Shown: one piece after another, positions 56,908-64,000 of the stretch
How positions within the stretch are numbered: position 1 is the stretch's first letter
How the letters are laid out: each line of letters opens with the position of its first letter
Assembly (NCBI RefSeq): GCF_014647135.1
Contig: NZ_BMOP01000008.1
Location: 1 to 64,000, forward strand
DNA from: Shewanella xiamenensis
Lineage (GTDB): Bacteria > Pseudomonadota > Gammaproteobacteria > Enterobacterales > Shewanellaceae
Length of the DNA stretch: 64,000 bases
Reading direction: 5' to 3'
Translations under genes and position numbers: made by a program
The notes under the pieces: generated by a model
The model's input: the letters and a program-made list of their open reading frames with translations, nothing else
Database searches by the model: none
What the model was told of the DNA's origin: nothing

Positions 56908-57696
56908 CTATAAGTCGATTGCCTCCAACAAGCCTGGCGCTTCGGCTCGTGCAAGACACCATATTTGAACATGCACGTATCGCGCTTCAAATAAACGGGC
57001 GATTTCCGCAACCGTCGTGCCTGTCGTCACCACATCATCCACTAACGCAATCCGTTGATAGGCAAAATCGGCATTTAACTCAAAGGCATCCTGTAGATTT
57101 CGTCGCCGCTGCGCGCCATTGAGTCCAGCTTGTGGGCGGGTATCTTGCAGCCGAACCAATCCGTCACTGATCAGAGGGAGCGAGAGCTGCTTCGATAACT
57201 CATGTGCGATGAGCCAAGCTTGATTAAATCCGCGCTGCCTTAATCGGTTGGGGTGTAAAGGAACTGGTACTATGGCCTGTGGTAGAGTGGTTAATCCTTG
57301 CTGTTCAAGCTGACCGACGCGCGCCACTAAGGCTTGGCACAATAGGGGTAAGGCGGCGAGTTGTCCCTGATATTTGATAGCGGCTATCCAAGGGCCAAAG
57401 CCTTGATGATAACTACAAGGAGCGATGACTTTTCGCGGCTGATGCTTTTGGCATTGACCACAATATTCCAGCTCAAGTTGCATGGATTTGCCGCAACCTA
57501 AGCAAATGGGGCTGTGATACAAGCCAGTTTGCAGGCATACCTGGCAAAATCCTGCTTCCGTTGAATTTAGGGATTGGTGGCACAGTAAGCAGCGGTTAGG
57601 TAAACTGCCTGCCAAGCAACGATGCACCCAATGCGAGACTAAGCGTAATAGCTTCGCCCCCTGTTGCGACCAAATCCATTTGCTATCGCCCGACAT
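56908..57696 (-). CDS. comF: ComF family protein (phosphoribosyltransferase-like)
   Basis: A 262-residue protein with an N-terminal zinc-ribbon (CLLCHQ, CQVC, CLGCGK, CGQCQKH) and a C-terminal phosphoribosyltransferase domain with the PRPP loop IALVDDVVTTGTT. Known relatives are ComF (DNA uptake) and GntX/YhgH, which needs it for growth on DNA in E. coli. It is divergent from bioH, a conserved pair in gammaproteobacteria. The real activity of the family is poorly defined. Confidence 0.92.
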   Translation of the reverse strand: MSGDSKWIWSQQGAKLLRLVSHWVHRCLAGSLPNRCLLCHQSLNSTEAGFCQVCLQTGLYHSPICLGCGKSMQLELEYCGQCQKHQPRKVIAPCSYHQGFGPWIAAIKYQGQLAALPLLCQALVARVGQLEQQGLTTLPQAIVPVPLHPNRLRQRGFNQAWLIAHELSKQLSLPLISDGLVRLQDTRPQAGLNGAQRRRNLQDAFELNADFAYQRIALVDDVVTTGTTVAEIARLFEARYVHVQIWCLARAEAPGLLEAIDL

Positions 57697-57721
57697 ACAA
57701 CATCCTATTTGAGGTATTTTA

Positions 57722-58516
57722 GTGAACGCTACAACGTCTACTCATCATCCCCAACTGCATATCGAAACCATTGGCCAAGGGCCAGATCTGGTGATGATCC
57801 ACGGTTGGGGGGTTAATAGCGCCGTGTTTACACCGATGCATGAGCAACTGTCTGAGTATAGAGTGCACTATGTCGATCTGCCGGGTTTTGGCTTAAGCCA
57901 ACCGATAGCGGGCGATTTATCTGCTTGGGTCGATGCGTTAATCAGTAGCTTACCCGCCAATGCAATTTGGGCTGGCTGGTCGCTGGGCGGTTTAGTGGCA
58001 ACTCAAGCTGCCATTCGCTATCCATTGCAAATTAAAGGGTTAGTCACTATCGCCTCTTCCCCCTGTTTTATGGCAAGGGAAGAAGAAGCATGGCCCGGTA
58101 TCCCGCCACAAGTACTCAGTATGTTTGGCGAACAGCTTGGGCAAAATTTACCAAAAACCATTGAACGTTTTTTAGCAATTCAAGCCATGGGCAGTGAAAC
58201 CGCCAAAGAAGACATCAAACAGCTACGGGATTTAGTCTTAGCTCGCCCACTTCCCGATGCTGCGGCATTAACTCAAGGCCTTGATATGCTGAATCAAATT
58301 GATCTCAGACCGCAGCTACCCAGCATCAGCCTACCTTGGCTACGGATTTGGGGCAGGCTTGATGGACTCGTGCCCAAACGCGTACAACCTAAAATGCCAA
58401 CTGCAAGCCACATCACCGATGTGATGCTCGCCAAAGCCTCCCACGCGCCATTTGTGTCACATAGGCAAGAATTCTTACAAGCACTCTTACCTTGGTTGGC
58501 ACAATTCAAGGACTAA
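57722..58516 (+). CDS. bioH: Pimeloyl-[ACP] methyl ester esterase BioH
   Basis: An alpha/beta hydrolase that removes the methyl ester from pimeloyl-ACP during biotin synthesis. It has 264 residues. The triad is S87 (WAGWSLGGLVA), D214 (GRLDGLVP) and H241 (KASHAPF), with the oxyanion strand MIHGWG. The start is GTG at 57722, with TTGAGG about 8-13 bases before it; no better ATG exists. Divergent from comF. Confidence 0.95.
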   Translation: MNATTSTHHPQLHIETIGQGPDLVMIHGWGVNSAVFTPMHEQLSEYRVHYVDLPGFGLSQPIAGDLSAWVDALISSLPANAIWAGWSLGGLVATQAAIRYPLQIKGLVTIASSPCFMAREEEAWPGIPPQVLSMFGEQLGQNLPKTIERFLAIQAMGSETAKEDIKQLRDLVLARPLPDAAALTQGLDMLNQIDLRPQLPSISLPWLRIWGRLDGLVPKRVQPKMPTASHITDVMLAKASHAPFVSHRQEFLQALLPWLAQFKD

Positions 58517-58577
58517 TGCTTTATCTTTGTGCAATTAGTGGCTAGTATTTAACCATTAAGGCTACAAGGAATTTTTC

Positions 58578-59132
58578 ATGCTGCTTGTCAGTAACTACCC
58601 CCAAGTTCCGCTAGCGACCACGAATGTCGCGACGGACTCGGCTCGGGTCGACAATCAGCTAAAACCAGTGGTTATCCCACCTCAGGCTGCGACTAAAGGC
58701 CATGAAGAACGCGCCTTTAACCCGCAAAATGAACGTACCGCTGACCAAGCTCAGCAACAGGCTCGATTACTTGAGCAAAATCAGCAACAAGTTCAACAAA
58801 AGCAGCAGCAACAGCAATCCTCGCAGCAACAGAGTCAACAACAGCAAGAAAAACAAGCTCCAGTTGTGGCTGCTGATCGCGCACTTCCTAAAACGCTTAG
58901 GGTGCCAGTCCGAGGTCCTGCGGCCTTGCAACGCAAGGATATTCGCTTAAAGGTTGGCCAAAACAATACTCCGCCAACAAATACTAATGCAAAAACCAAT
59001 ACCAGCGCCGCTCGTCAATCTATACAAGGTGAGTCACCTCAGTTTTATCAACAAGTTGGGCAACGTATTAGCCAATATTATGCGCAGCAGACTCAACCAG
59101 AGGCCGAGCCCGCCATGTCGTCATGGATTTGA
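58578..59132 (+). CDS. Gln-rich low-complexity hypothetical protein
   Basis: A 184-residue protein I do not recognise. It has no signal peptide. A Gln/Ser block (about 58-92, long poly-Gln runs broken by K and E) sits between a Val/Pro/Thr-rich start and a basic middle (KTLRVPVRGP), and the end is SQYYAQQTQPEAEPAMSSWI-like. It appears disordered. AAGGAA lies upstream of the ATG, and it is followed by a terminator, so it is probably expressed. No homologue outside Shewanella comes to mind. Confidence 0.7.
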   Translation: MLLVSNYPQVPLATTNVATDSARVDNQLKPVVIPPQAATKGHEERAFNPQNERTADQAQQQARLLEQNQQQVQQKQQQQQSSQQQSQQQQEKQAPVVAADRALPKTLRVPVRGPAALQRKDIRLKVGQNNTPPTNTNAKTNTSAARQSIQGESPQFYQQVGQRISQYYAQQTQPEAEPAMSSWI

Positions 59133-59154
59133 TGGGTTATGGCGTGTAGAAATA

Positions 59155-59185
59155 AAAATGCCGCTGATTAAGCGGCATTTTTTAT
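59155..59185. terminator. Bidirectional terminator after Gln-rich gene / sulfatase
   Basis: AATGCCGCT-GATTA-AGCGGCATT with A and T runs, between two convergent genes. Confidence 0.9.
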
Positions 59186-59189
59186 GCGG

Positions 59190-61163
59190 TTATTTGCTCG
59201 AGTTACCCGAGCGATACAGCTCTTGCTGGTAGGCTAGGCTGCCCCACAGAGCCCAACTTAAGGCCTTTTTCTCCAGCGCCTGCGCCGCAGGCGCATAAGG
59301 CGTTAAGTGCTCAGTTTTTTCATCATATTGGAAACCTTGCGCCGCTTTCTCTGGCTGTAGGATAACCACATCTTTACCTTCCATCAGGGCAAAGTTTTTA
59401 TCGTATTGCATCAGTGCACGCCCAGGCCAATCATCGCTGACCTGAGTTAAGTCACGCCCTAACATAGGGTAAGAGTCCGAAATACCAATCAAAGATAACA
59501 AGGTTGGCGGTAAGTCGATTTGACTCACGATACGGTGATCGCGTTTTGGTGCAACATTATCCCCAAGGATTAACCCAGGAATACGGAAACGCGATACTGG
59601 TACCAGATCCGCACCACCGACTCGACTGTCATGGTCAGCTACCACAATAAAGACGGTGTCCTTCCAGTAGTCGGCATTTTTGGCCAGCTTAAAGAACTCA
59701 CCAATCGCATAATCGGCATATTTTGCCGCGTTATTACGGGTTTGTTTTGGTTGCTCATACAGCTCAATACGGCCATCGGGGAATTCGAATGGATCGTGGT
59801 TACTCGAGCTAAACACTAAACTAAAGAACGGTTTACCTTCGCTATGCAGACGCTCAAACTCACTATTTGCCTTACGCATTAAATCTTCATCAGAAGCACC
59901 CCAAGAGCCGACAAACGCAGGAGATTTATAATCCTTCTGATCGATAATGTCGCTAAAACCATTCCCGAGGAAGAAGCTACGCATATTGTCAAAATGGCTC
60001 TCACCACCATAGATAAATTGGGTGGTATAGCCGTGATTTTTTAACAATTCAGCGATACTGAAGAAACCCGTCTGGCTCTTGCCTAATTTCACCACCGCAC
60101 GGGCTGGCGTAGGGGTAAAACCAGTCGTAACAGCTTCAATTCCGCGCACAGAGCGTGTGCCAGTGGCGTAGAGATTATCGAAATACCAACCTTCCTGTGA
60201 GAGGGCATCGATATTCGGCGTTAACGGCAAACCGCCTAAACTCCCCACAAAACGGGCTCCCAGACTTTCTTGCAGCAAGATCACTAAATTTTTAGGCTTT
60301 CCGGTATAACTGGCTTGGTTAAAGCTCAGAGAGGGAAGTTCATTTGAGGTAAACGCACTCTCAGGGCGACCGCTCTCCTGCCTAATGACCTTGATAATCT
60401 CATCTTTGTCCAAGGAGCCATACACCTTAGAAGCATCTTCCTCACTGCCCATTTGTTTGATCGCAAATACTAAAGAATAAGCGGAGTTAATCACTAAGGA
60501 GTTTACTAATGGATCATCGGCAAATGCCACCATCGCAGGGTTAATCGGTCTATGACCTAAGGTTGAACGCGCACCCAATAGGGTCAAAATGATAACCAGC
60601 ACGGCTAACACCGGGCGCCAATACCAACGGGGGAAACGCAGGTTTTTACACAACTTACCGCTCAATACCCAGCCGCCCCATAGGGTTGCGATACTCAGCA
60701 CCACAGAAAAAATCAGCTCAAGCTTGCGTCCCGCCCACAGCATCGACAGCACTTCTTTGGGATAAATCAAATACTCCACATACAAACGATTAGGGCGAAT
60801 GCCGTATTCCTCAATAAAGGCGGGCGTCGACACTTCGAGGAATAAGATAGTCCAGAGGCCTATGGTTAGCCATAAACGCAGAATCCATTGCCATGCTCGG
60901 CCAATCAAATGATCGCCCGAAAATATCGCCGTACCTAAAGCAGCCACACCCCATAACCAACATAGGGTTGCAATATCGACACGAATACCTTGCAGCAACA
61001 AATGCGACCAACCGTCAACAGCAGCTACACGTTCGCCCTGCCACAGGCCTAAACCGATTCGGCTAGCGGTAGCAATAGCCAGTACTAACAGACTGAAAAT
61101 AAGAATGACGCGAAAGGGCCCGTGGGCGCCCTTGCGTCCACCAGCAGATAAACCTGACTGCAT
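59190..61163 (-). CDS. LTA synthase-like sulfatase family membrane protein
   Basis: An inner membrane alkaline-phosphatase superfamily enzyme, 657 residues with about five N-terminal helices (to ~220) and a periplasmic sulfatase domain (about 290-600). The metal sites include ILLQESLGA, the catalytic Thr region YATGTRSVRGIEA and ADHDSRVGG. Proteins of this type transfer phosphoglycerol or phosphoethanolamine to membrane glycans (LtaS, OpgB, EptA-like). In Gram-negatives the substrate might be osmoregulated periplasmic glucans or LPS; the sequence does not tell which. The start ATG at 61163 lies after a Gly/Lys-rich cytoplasmic tail. Single-gene unit. Confidence 0.9.
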   Translation of the reverse strand: MQSGLSAGGRKGAHGPFRVILIFSLLVLAIATASRIGLGLWQGERVAAVDGWSHLLLQGIRVDIATLCWLWGVAALGTAIFSGDHLIGRAWQWILRLWLTIGLWTILFLEVSTPAFIEEYGIRPNRLYVEYLIYPKEVLSMLWAGRKLELIFSVVLSIATLWGGWVLSGKLCKNLRFPRWYWRPVLAVLVIILTLLGARSTLGHRPINPAMVAFADDPLVNSLVINSAYSLVFAIKQMGSEEDASKVYGSLDKDEIIKVIRQESGRPESAFTSNELPSLSFNQASYTGKPKNLVILLQESLGARFVGSLGGLPLTPNIDALSQEGWYFDNLYATGTRSVRGIEAVTTGFTPTPARAVVKLGKSQTGFFSIAELLKNHGYTTQFIYGGESHFDNMRSFFLGNGFSDIIDQKDYKSPAFVGSWGASDEDLMRKANSEFERLHSEGKPFFSLVFSSSNHDPFEFPDGRIELYEQPKQTRNNAAKYADYAIGEFFKLAKNADYWKDTVFIVVADHDSRVGGADLVPVSRFRIPGLILGDNVAPKRDHRIVSQIDLPPTLLSLIGISDSYPMLGRDLTQVSDDWPGRALMQYDKNFALMEGKDVVILQPEKAAQGFQYDEKTEHLTPYAPAAQALEKKALSWALWGSLAYQQELYRSGNSSK

Positions 61164-61378
61164 GTATTACCCCAAAAACATTAAACGCACACTCAGCTTT
61201 GGAGTGTCAATTTGAAAAATTACCAGAAGTTGCTATATGACAACCGATCTGGCTTAAGGTTGCATTAAATTGCCGCCTTTATATTACCTGTCGTAGCAAA
61301 CATGCAACAATTTTGTGATTGAGGGGTAAAAAATGTCGACTCGGGCACATGCTAATGCCCGAGTCACATCGAGATGAC

Positions 61379-63745
61379 TTACTTTTTCAGCTTAGCGAAA
61401 GCATCAGCAAAGGCATTGCCCATCGCCGCATTGACAGGGGCTGGCTTGGGTGCTGACCGCCCAGACTGAGGTTGTGATGATTTGTGCTGTGACGCTTTGT
61501 GCTGATTCGGCTTGTTACCCTGATGCTTACCCTGCACTGGCGTGCGAGTTTGCGACTTACTCTGATCAATCGCCTCATCCAGACGCATACTCAGGCCAAT
61601 TCGGCGGCGCTCCACATCCACTTCCATCACCTTCACTTTTACCACATCACCCGCTTTGACCACGGTATGGGGATCAGTAATAAATTTGTCGGTTAATGAC
61701 GAGATATGCACTAAACCATCTTGGTGCACGCCGATATCCACAAAGGCACCAAAGTTAGTCACGTTGGTGACAACGCCTTCGAGGATCATCTCAGGCTTGA
61801 GATCCTTAAGCTCTTCAACCCCATCTTTAAACTTAGCGGTTTTAAACTCGCCACGGGGGTCACGGCCAGGTTTATCCAGCTCGCTAAGGATGTCGGTCAC
61901 TGTCGGCAGACCAAACTCAGGAGTCGTAAACTCCTGCGGTTTGATGTTGCGTAATAATTCTGAATTGCCGATAAGGCTCGCCACATCGACTTGTTTGGTC
62001 TTGGCAATCGTTTCGACCAACGAATAGGCTTCGGGGTGAACCGCTGACATATCCAATGGATTATCGCCGTCACGAATACGTAAAAAGCCTGCGGCTTGCT
62101 CAAAGGCTTTAGGGCCTAAACGCGGTACTTTTAACAGCTCTTTACGATTTTTGAAGGCGCCGTTGGCATCGCGGTAATCCACCACGTTTTTGGCCAAGGT
62201 TTTATTTAAACCTGCAACTTGCGATAGCAAAGGCACAGACGCCATGTTTAAGTCCACGCCCACACCGTTTACGCAATCCTCGACCACGGCCTCGAGCGAG
62301 CTAGAAAGCTGGCTTTGACTCACATCGTGTTGATATTGACCAACGCCAATAGACTTAGGCTCAATCTTCACCAGTTCCGCTAATGGGTCCTGTAAACGAC
62401 GGGCAATTGAGACCGCGCCGCGAATCGAAACGTCTAGCTCAGGGAATTCCAGCGCCGCCAGCTCTGATGCGGAATACACCGAGGCGCCCGCTTCGCTCAC
62501 CATCACTTTGGTCAGCTGTGGTTGGCTATCCTTGAGGCTGGCGATCAACTCAGCCGCTAATTTATCGGTTTCACGGGAGGCGGTGCCGTTACCAATCGCA
62601 ATTAACTCTACCTTATGCATTTGCACTAAGTTGGCCAGGGTACGAATCGACTTGTCCCATAAATTCTGTGGTGCATGGGGGAAAATCGTGGTGTGTGCCA
62701 CCAACTTACCCGTGTTATCCACCACGGCGACTTTAACGCCAGTACGTAGACCTGGGTCTAAGCCCATGGTTGCCTTGGCGCCCGCTGGCGCGGCCATCAG
62801 CAAATCACCCAAGTTACGGGCAAATACGTTAATGGCTTCCGCTTCGGCGCGCTCACGCATTTGCGAGATAAACTCGGTTTCCATTTGCAGGGCAATTTTA
62901 ATTCGCCACGTGGCAGTAACGACCGTTTTGAGCCACTGATCCACACTGCTATCGCCCAGCTTTAAGCCTAAATGCTCACTAATAATGACTTCACAGTAAC
63001 TGCCTTGACCGGCCTCTGCACCGGGATCGGCATTCATCGATAACGACAGGAAGCCTTCATTACGGCCACGGAGCATAGCTAAGGCGCGGTGAGATGGCAC
63101 TTTGGCCAAAGGTTCGTTGTGCTCGAAATAATCGCGAAACTTCGCGCCTTCCTTCTCTTTGCCGGCGATAACACGGCTCTCTAACACACTGTTTTGGCTT
63201 AAATGTTCGCGAACTTTACGCAGTAATTCCGCATCTTCGGCGTAGCGCTCCATTAGGATATAGCGGGCGCCTTCCAGCACCGCTTTAGTGTCGGCAAAAC
63301 CCGCCTCTAGATTCAGATAACCCGCAGCTAATGCTTCAATATCGGCATTGCGATCCGCTAACAAGGTTTCAACCAGCGGCTCTAATCCCGCTTCAATGGC
63401 AATTTGGCCCTTAGTGCGGCGCTTGGGTTTGAAGGGAAGATACAGATCCTCGAGACGCGTTTTACTATCGGCGCCTTCGATTTCCCGTTGCAACTCAGGC
63501 GTTAATTTACCCTGCGCTTGAATGCTGGATAAAATCACCTGACGTCTGTCATTTAACTCACGCAAATAACCTAAACGGCTGTACAGCGTACGTAACTGGG
63601 TGTCGTCTAAACCACCAGTCGCCTCTTTACGATAACGGGCGACGAAGGGAACAGTGGCACCATTGTCGAGCAAATCTATGGTGGCAGTGACTTGATGCTC
63701 ACGAACATTGAGTTCCTGAGCAATAATTTGGGCAATAGTCTGCAT
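61379..63745 (-). CDS. tex: Tex, RNA-binding transcription accessory protein
   Basis: A conserved nucleic-acid-binding protein, 788 residues. Order: N-terminal helical domain ([22 protein letters not shown]), a YqgF-like RNase-H fold ([17 protein letters not shown]), helix-hairpin-helix motifs ([25 protein letters not shown]), and a C-terminal S1 domain ([22 protein letters not shown]). It ends in a Gln/Lys/Pro-rich tail. Tex influences transcription and toxin expression in other bacteria. The ATG at 63745 ([12 protein letters not shown]) is the family start; the longer frame from 63793 is rejected. Downstream of greB, as in E. coli. Confidence 0.96.
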   Translation of the reverse strand: MQTIAQIIAQELNVREHQVTATIDLLDNGATVPFVARYRKEATGGLDDTQLRTLYSRLGYLRELNDRRQVILSSIQAQGKLTPELQREIEGADSKTRLEDLYLPFKPKRRTKGQIAIEAGLEPLVETLLADRNADIEALAAGYLNLEAGFADTKAVLEGARYILMERYAEDAELLRKVREHLSQNSVLESRVIAGKEKEGAKFRDYFEHNEPLAKVPSHRALAMLRGRNEGFLSLSMNADPGAEAGQGSYCEVIISEHLGLKLGDSSVDQWLKTVVTATWRIKIALQMETEFISQMRERAEAEAINVFARNLGDLLMAAPAGAKATMGLDPGLRTGVKVAVVDNTGKLVAHTTIFPHAPQNLWDKSIRTLANLVQMHKVELIAIGNGTASRETDKLAAELIASLKDSQPQLTKVMVSEAGASVYSASELAALEFPELDVSIRGAVSIARRLQDPLAELVKIEPKSIGVGQYQHDVSQSQLSSSLEAVVEDCVNGVGVDLNMASVPLLSQVAGLNKTLAKNVVDYRDANGAFKNRKELLKVPRLGPKAFEQAAGFLRIRDGDNPLDMSAVHPEAYSLVETIAKTKQVDVASLIGNSELLRNIKPQEFTTPEFGLPTVTDILSELDKPGRDPRGEFKTAKFKDGVEELKDLKPEMILEGVVTNVTNFGAFVDIGVHQDGLVHISSLTDKFITDPHTVVKAGDVVKVKVMEVDVERRRIGLSMRLDEAIDQSKSQTRTPVQGKHQGNKPNQHKASQHKSSQPQSGRSAPKPAPVNAAMGNAFADAFAKLKK

Positions 63746-63874
63746 AAATAAAGTATCGTGCCTAACGGTTTGATTAATCCTAATTGCGCCCAAGATACCA
63801 CAGGCGCAGTCGTTGTTTCATATGATGCGAGCGATTTGCCGCTGAAAATCGCCGAGAGTTTGATCTCGCGAGGT

Positions 63875-64000
63875 TTATTCCCCCTCGTCCGCGAGCGACG
63901 AGTCAAGCAAGGTGTCGAACGGCGTATAACGGATTTCGTTGATATACCATGTCTTTGGGCCAGAGGGCGTTTGCACCACCACTTCATCATCAACTTGTTT
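63875..64000 (-). CDS. greB: Transcript cleavage factor GreB, 3' end (partial)
   Basis: The window edge cuts this gene. The 41 visible C-terminal residues (DDEVVVQTPSGPKTWYINEI, then RYTPFD and an acidic tail) match the GreB end, where the second beta domain usually reads like VNTPAGEASWYVNAI. GreB rescues backtracked RNA polymerase. It lies 130 bases upstream of tex on the same strand, the same pair as in E. coli. Only the C-terminus can be judged. Confidence 0.85.
   Translation of the reverse strand, partial: KQVDDEVVVQTPSGPKTWYINEIRYTPFDTLLDSSLADEGE

Noticed and set aside
62508-62939. 143-codon plus-strand frame opposite tex
   Set aside because: It is antisense to a highly conserved gene and has no start signal or family match.

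Overview
The window looks like chromosomal DNA of a Shewanella close to S. oneidensis. The evidence is a near-textbook CymA tetraheme quinol dehydrogenase, a UrdA-type urocanate reductase carrying the diagnostic Tyr373/Asp388 pair, and typical gammaproteobacterial blocks (ftsYEX-rpoH, lexA-sulA, nfuA, comF-bioH, tex-greB). Recognition is from sequence motifs and family knowledge; no database search was run.

Layout. 1-12,200 is a visibly AT-rich accessory block. It holds a BvgA/EvgA-like response regulator overlapping a BvgS-like hybrid kinase (H715, D1005, H1138 phosphorelay). Facing it is a chaperone-usher fimbrial operon (pilin, chaperone, usher, tip adhesin, second chaperone), plus an odd mini-pilin-like secreted protein and an orphan ORF. 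BvgA-like heptads (TTTCCTA/TAGGAAA) occur before the regulator gene and before the pilin gene, so the two-component system probably controls the fimbriae and itself. 12,270-19,400 is core DNA: rpoH, ftsX-ftsE-ftsY, rsmD-DUF1145, and a GlxA-type regulator divergent from an isochorismatase-like hydrolase.

19,460-30,050 holds cymA, then a copper/silver module: three small secreted His/Met/Cys or DUF2057 proteins, a small heavy-metal-binding-domain protein, CusB-like and CusA-like efflux proteins. The CusA Met573/623/672 triad is intact. A PHP-domain lipoprotein and a secreted RNase T2 follow. 30,270-36,350 holds a two-domain VOC protein, an aromatic amino-acid permease, plsB, and SOS-controlled lexA-sulA with two LexA boxes.

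36,690-45,680 is a full aa3-type cytochrome c oxidase operon: coxB with two fused cytochrome c domains, coxA, cox11, coxC, SURF1, a CX3C membrane protein, ctaA, ctaB and SCO. A small DUF2909 gene lies on the opposite strand. 45,690-50,410 holds a polysaccharide deacetylase divergent from a MATE transporter, a 264-bp MITE-like element whose terminal repeat supplies the MATE stop codon, and an S9 peptidase. 50,480-56,740 holds nfuA and an apparent urocanate-respiration locus: urdA, a Tsx-like outer membrane protein, a two-component pair and a LuxR-type regulator. CymA, encoded 31 kb away, is the expected electron donor for UrdA. The right end holds comF, bioH, a Gln-rich orphan, an LTA-synthase-like sulfatase, tex and the 3' end of greB.

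No tRNA, rRNA, CRISPR array, complete insertion sequence or prophage was seen.
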